A stretch of DNA of 64,000 nucleotides. Source: Paraescarpia echinospica (lineage: Eukaryota > Annelida > Polychaeta > Sabellida > Siboglinidae). The stretch spans positions 65,812,717 through 65,876,716 of the forward strand of contig CM034534.1 of the NCBI GenBank assembly GCA_020002185.1, read 5' to 3'. The notes under the pieces were generated by a model that made no database searches, was not told the DNA's origin, and saw only the letters and a list, made by a program, of their open reading frames with translations. The position numbers and the translations under genes are program-made. Below are positions 61,983 through 64,000 of the stretch, piece after piece. Positions within the stretch are counted from its first letter, which is position 1; each line of letters starts with the position of its first letter.

Positions 61983-63163
61983 GGAAATAAAAACAAGGCA
62001 TTAGCTAAAATCCGTTTTCCGTGTACACAAAGTTTAACATTGTATGTAACATTCGAGAACATTAAAAAAATACAGAAAAATACATTTGTAGCATAAATTC
62101 GATTTTAAACCGTCTGTGTAGCGATTCCCGCGGAAAATAAAAAGTTTATGAGCTAGGCGATCACGTGGTATCTTAACGTCACATATGACTCACACTCGCA
62201 GCAAGCCGACCCTTTCTGTGCATTCAGAGCATGTTTACATGGATAGTTTTGGGGTCGAAACGGGCGTCAGAATGAGTTATTGTGCAATATTCCGATGTAA
62301 TACAAACACTAGTCATCACAGAGGAACAAGCAGTTATCTTACGGTTCCACCTGAATTCAATTTTATTCAAAACAATGAATGCGAATGAGCCTACAAGTCG
62401 ACTAGGTATCGCCGAGCTTGGGCTCGTTTTCAGAATAATTATATCGAATGCAACCAACGGGAGATACTGTACACCAATATACATACATAGCAAACATATA
62501 TCGTATCCAGCTACAGAAAGTAACGTGTATAAGTGTGTAATCTCATAATATCACTAGAATATCGATGTATGAAGGAGGAGTTGTACAATTTATCATGATA
62601 AATTGTACAACTCCTCCTTCATACATCGATATTCTAGTGATATTATAAGATTATACACTTATACACGTTACTTTCTGTAGCTGAATATAAAAATATATAT
62701 GTTTATTGGTGTAGATTATCTCCCGTTGATTGCATTCGATATAATTATTCTAAAAACCAGCCCAAGCTCGATGAAACCTAGACGACAGGCCCATTCGCAT
62801 TCATTGTTTTGAATAAAATTGGATTCATGTGGAACCGTAAGATAACTGCTTGCTTATTACATTGGAATGTCGCATAATACCTCATTTTGACGTTCGTTTC
62901 GATCTGAAAGTTATCCTTGTAAACATGCTCTGAATGCATGGAAAGAGTCGGCCTGATGCGACTATGGGTCATATGTGACGTCACATCTCGGCATCCCGAA
63001 AAGCGCGCCCAAAATATGCATATTCGAAAATGTACGGATGCACAGCATAAAATGTGGAATTTCTAATTCATCGTATTTTTTATTTTTTTTGGCTTGGTGG
63101 ACATGGAAATAGATAGCAGGATATAATATAATATGAATTCAAGCCATATATGTTTTTATTCCC
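61983..63163. mobile_element. ~1.18-kb palindromic foldback element in copy B intron 5
   Basis: The ends GGAAATAAAAACA (61983) and TGTTTTTATTCCC (63151) pair at 12/13. Inside, 62176-62595 and 62596-62981 are inverted copies, diverged at the outer parts (GCATTCAGAGCATGTTTACA against TGTAAACATGCTCTGAATGC) and almost perfect near the centre; 62545-62646 is a perfect 102-bp palindrome. Copy A is uninterrupted at the matching place (about 19580), so this is an insertion. No transposase seen. Confidence 0.82.
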
Positions 63164-63335
63164 TGTAATAACGTGATAATTCCAATTTTATAAAATAATT
63201 TGGATTAATTGCTTGGAAGGAATTAAATCAGCTAATAGTTTATCTGATGATTTAATTAATATGAAATGAGAGGAGGGAACAAATTGAATTGAAGAGGCTC
63301 TTTTAAGTGAGTAATTGGTTGAATTTTGTCATTGC

Positions 63336-64000
63336 AGTGGTTGTGGCGGCGATGGTAGTGAAGGTGTTGACGATGTTAATGGTGGTGAAGGTGTTGACGA
63401 TGGTAATTTTGGTGACGGTGATAGTAGTGAAGGTGTTGGCGATGTTAATGGTGGTGACAGCGATAGTAGTGAAGTTGTTGTCGAAGTTAATGGTGGTGAC
63501 GGCGATAGTAGTGCAGGTGTTGACGATGTTAATGGTGGTGACGGCATTAGTAGTGCAGGTGTTGACGATGTTAATGATGGTGACGGCGATAGTAGTGCAG
63601 GTGTTGACGATGTTAATGGTTTTGACGGCGATGGTAGTGCAGGTGTTGACGATGTTAATGGTGGTGACGGTATTTGTAGTGCAGGTGTTGACGATGTTAA
63701 TGGTGGTGACGGCGATAGTAGTGCAGGTGATGACGATGTTAATGGTGGTGACGGCGATAGTAGTGCAGGTGTTGACGATGTTAATTGTTTTGACGGCGAT
63801 GGTAGTGAAGGTGTTGACGATGTTAGTGGTGGTGACGGCGATGGTAATGAAGGTATTGACGATGTTAGTGGTGGTGACGGCGATAGTAGTGCAGGTGTTG
63901 ACGATGTTAATGGTGATAACGGCGATAGTAGTGCAGGTGCTGGCGATGTTAATGGTGATGACGGCTATAGTAGTGCAGGTGTTGACGATGTTAATGGTGA
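63336..64000 (+). repeat. 39-bp minisatellite in intron 5, copy B (expanded)
   Basis: At least 16 units of GTGCAGGTGTTGACGATG-TTAATGGTGGTGACGGCGATAGTA with changes and short deletions, running off the window edge. The homologous array in copy A has about six units. Confidence 0.95.

Noticed and set aside
62185..62388. THAP-like CxxxxC start (SYCAIFRCN) in the foldback arm
   Set aside because: Only two cysteines and no further THAP signature; the opposite arm does not keep the frame.

Overview
This is animal nuclear DNA: genes are split by GT-AG introns, there is no operon layout, microsatellites are abundant, and several clades of non-LTR retrotransposon are present. I favour an invertebrate deuterostome, most likely a lancelet (amphioxus). 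Two introns carry minisatellites that span an intron-exon boundary, an arrangement I remember being described in amphioxus genes as 'mirage' minisatellites, and the mixed CR1/L2-like LINE load fits. The species call is inference only.

The one recognisable host gene family is mitochondrial sulfide:quinone oxidoreductase (SQOR). Copy A (7977-23869, + strand, 10 coding exons, 454 predicted residues) is complete, with FAD motifs and both redox cysteines. Copy B (+ strand, exon 1 at 48008) shows exons 1-5 and runs off the right edge. Between them lies a third, broken 5' copy C (about 27229-28304) with its own upstream region, a premature stop and a 10-base deletion in exon 1. A and B belong to a segmental duplication with an offset of about 40 kb (about 2.46-19.9 kb against 41.6-64 kb). 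It includes intron contents, a tRNA-Gly-bearing flank, LINE fossils, CTA/CTG arrays and a 39-bp minisatellite.

Layout: 1-7.3 kb, repeats, an intact tRNA-Gly with decayed relatives, and a hAT-type non-autonomous element. 7.3-24 kb, SQOR copy A, with LINE fossils, trinucleotide arrays, two MITEs and the exon-boundary minisatellites in its introns. 24-31 kb, non-coding DNA, a foldback MITE, a CR1 tail, SQOR pseudogene C and a LINE fossil. 31-38 kb, a small TATA-preceded ORF, a DDE transposase relic, a hammerhead ribozyme core, and a decayed transposon-type cysteine-rich gene split by a LINE fragment. 38.9-41.1 kb, an L2/CR1-like LINE. 41.6-43.2 kb, tRNA-Gly relics, a SINE and a long microsatellite. 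43.5-47.7 kb, a nearly full-length CR1. 48-64 kb, SQOR copy B, with a nearly intact second LINE in intron 1 and a palindromic foldback element in intron 5.

Functionally, SQOR oxidises sulfide at the inner mitochondrial membrane and passes electrons to ubiquinone. Two or more copies would make sense in a sediment-dwelling animal exposed to sulfide. Copy B differs at conserved residues beside the catalytic cysteine and has lost the upstream region that A and C share, so the copies probably differ in regulation or activity. An assembly artefact from a very heterozygous genome remains possible for part of the A/B duplication.
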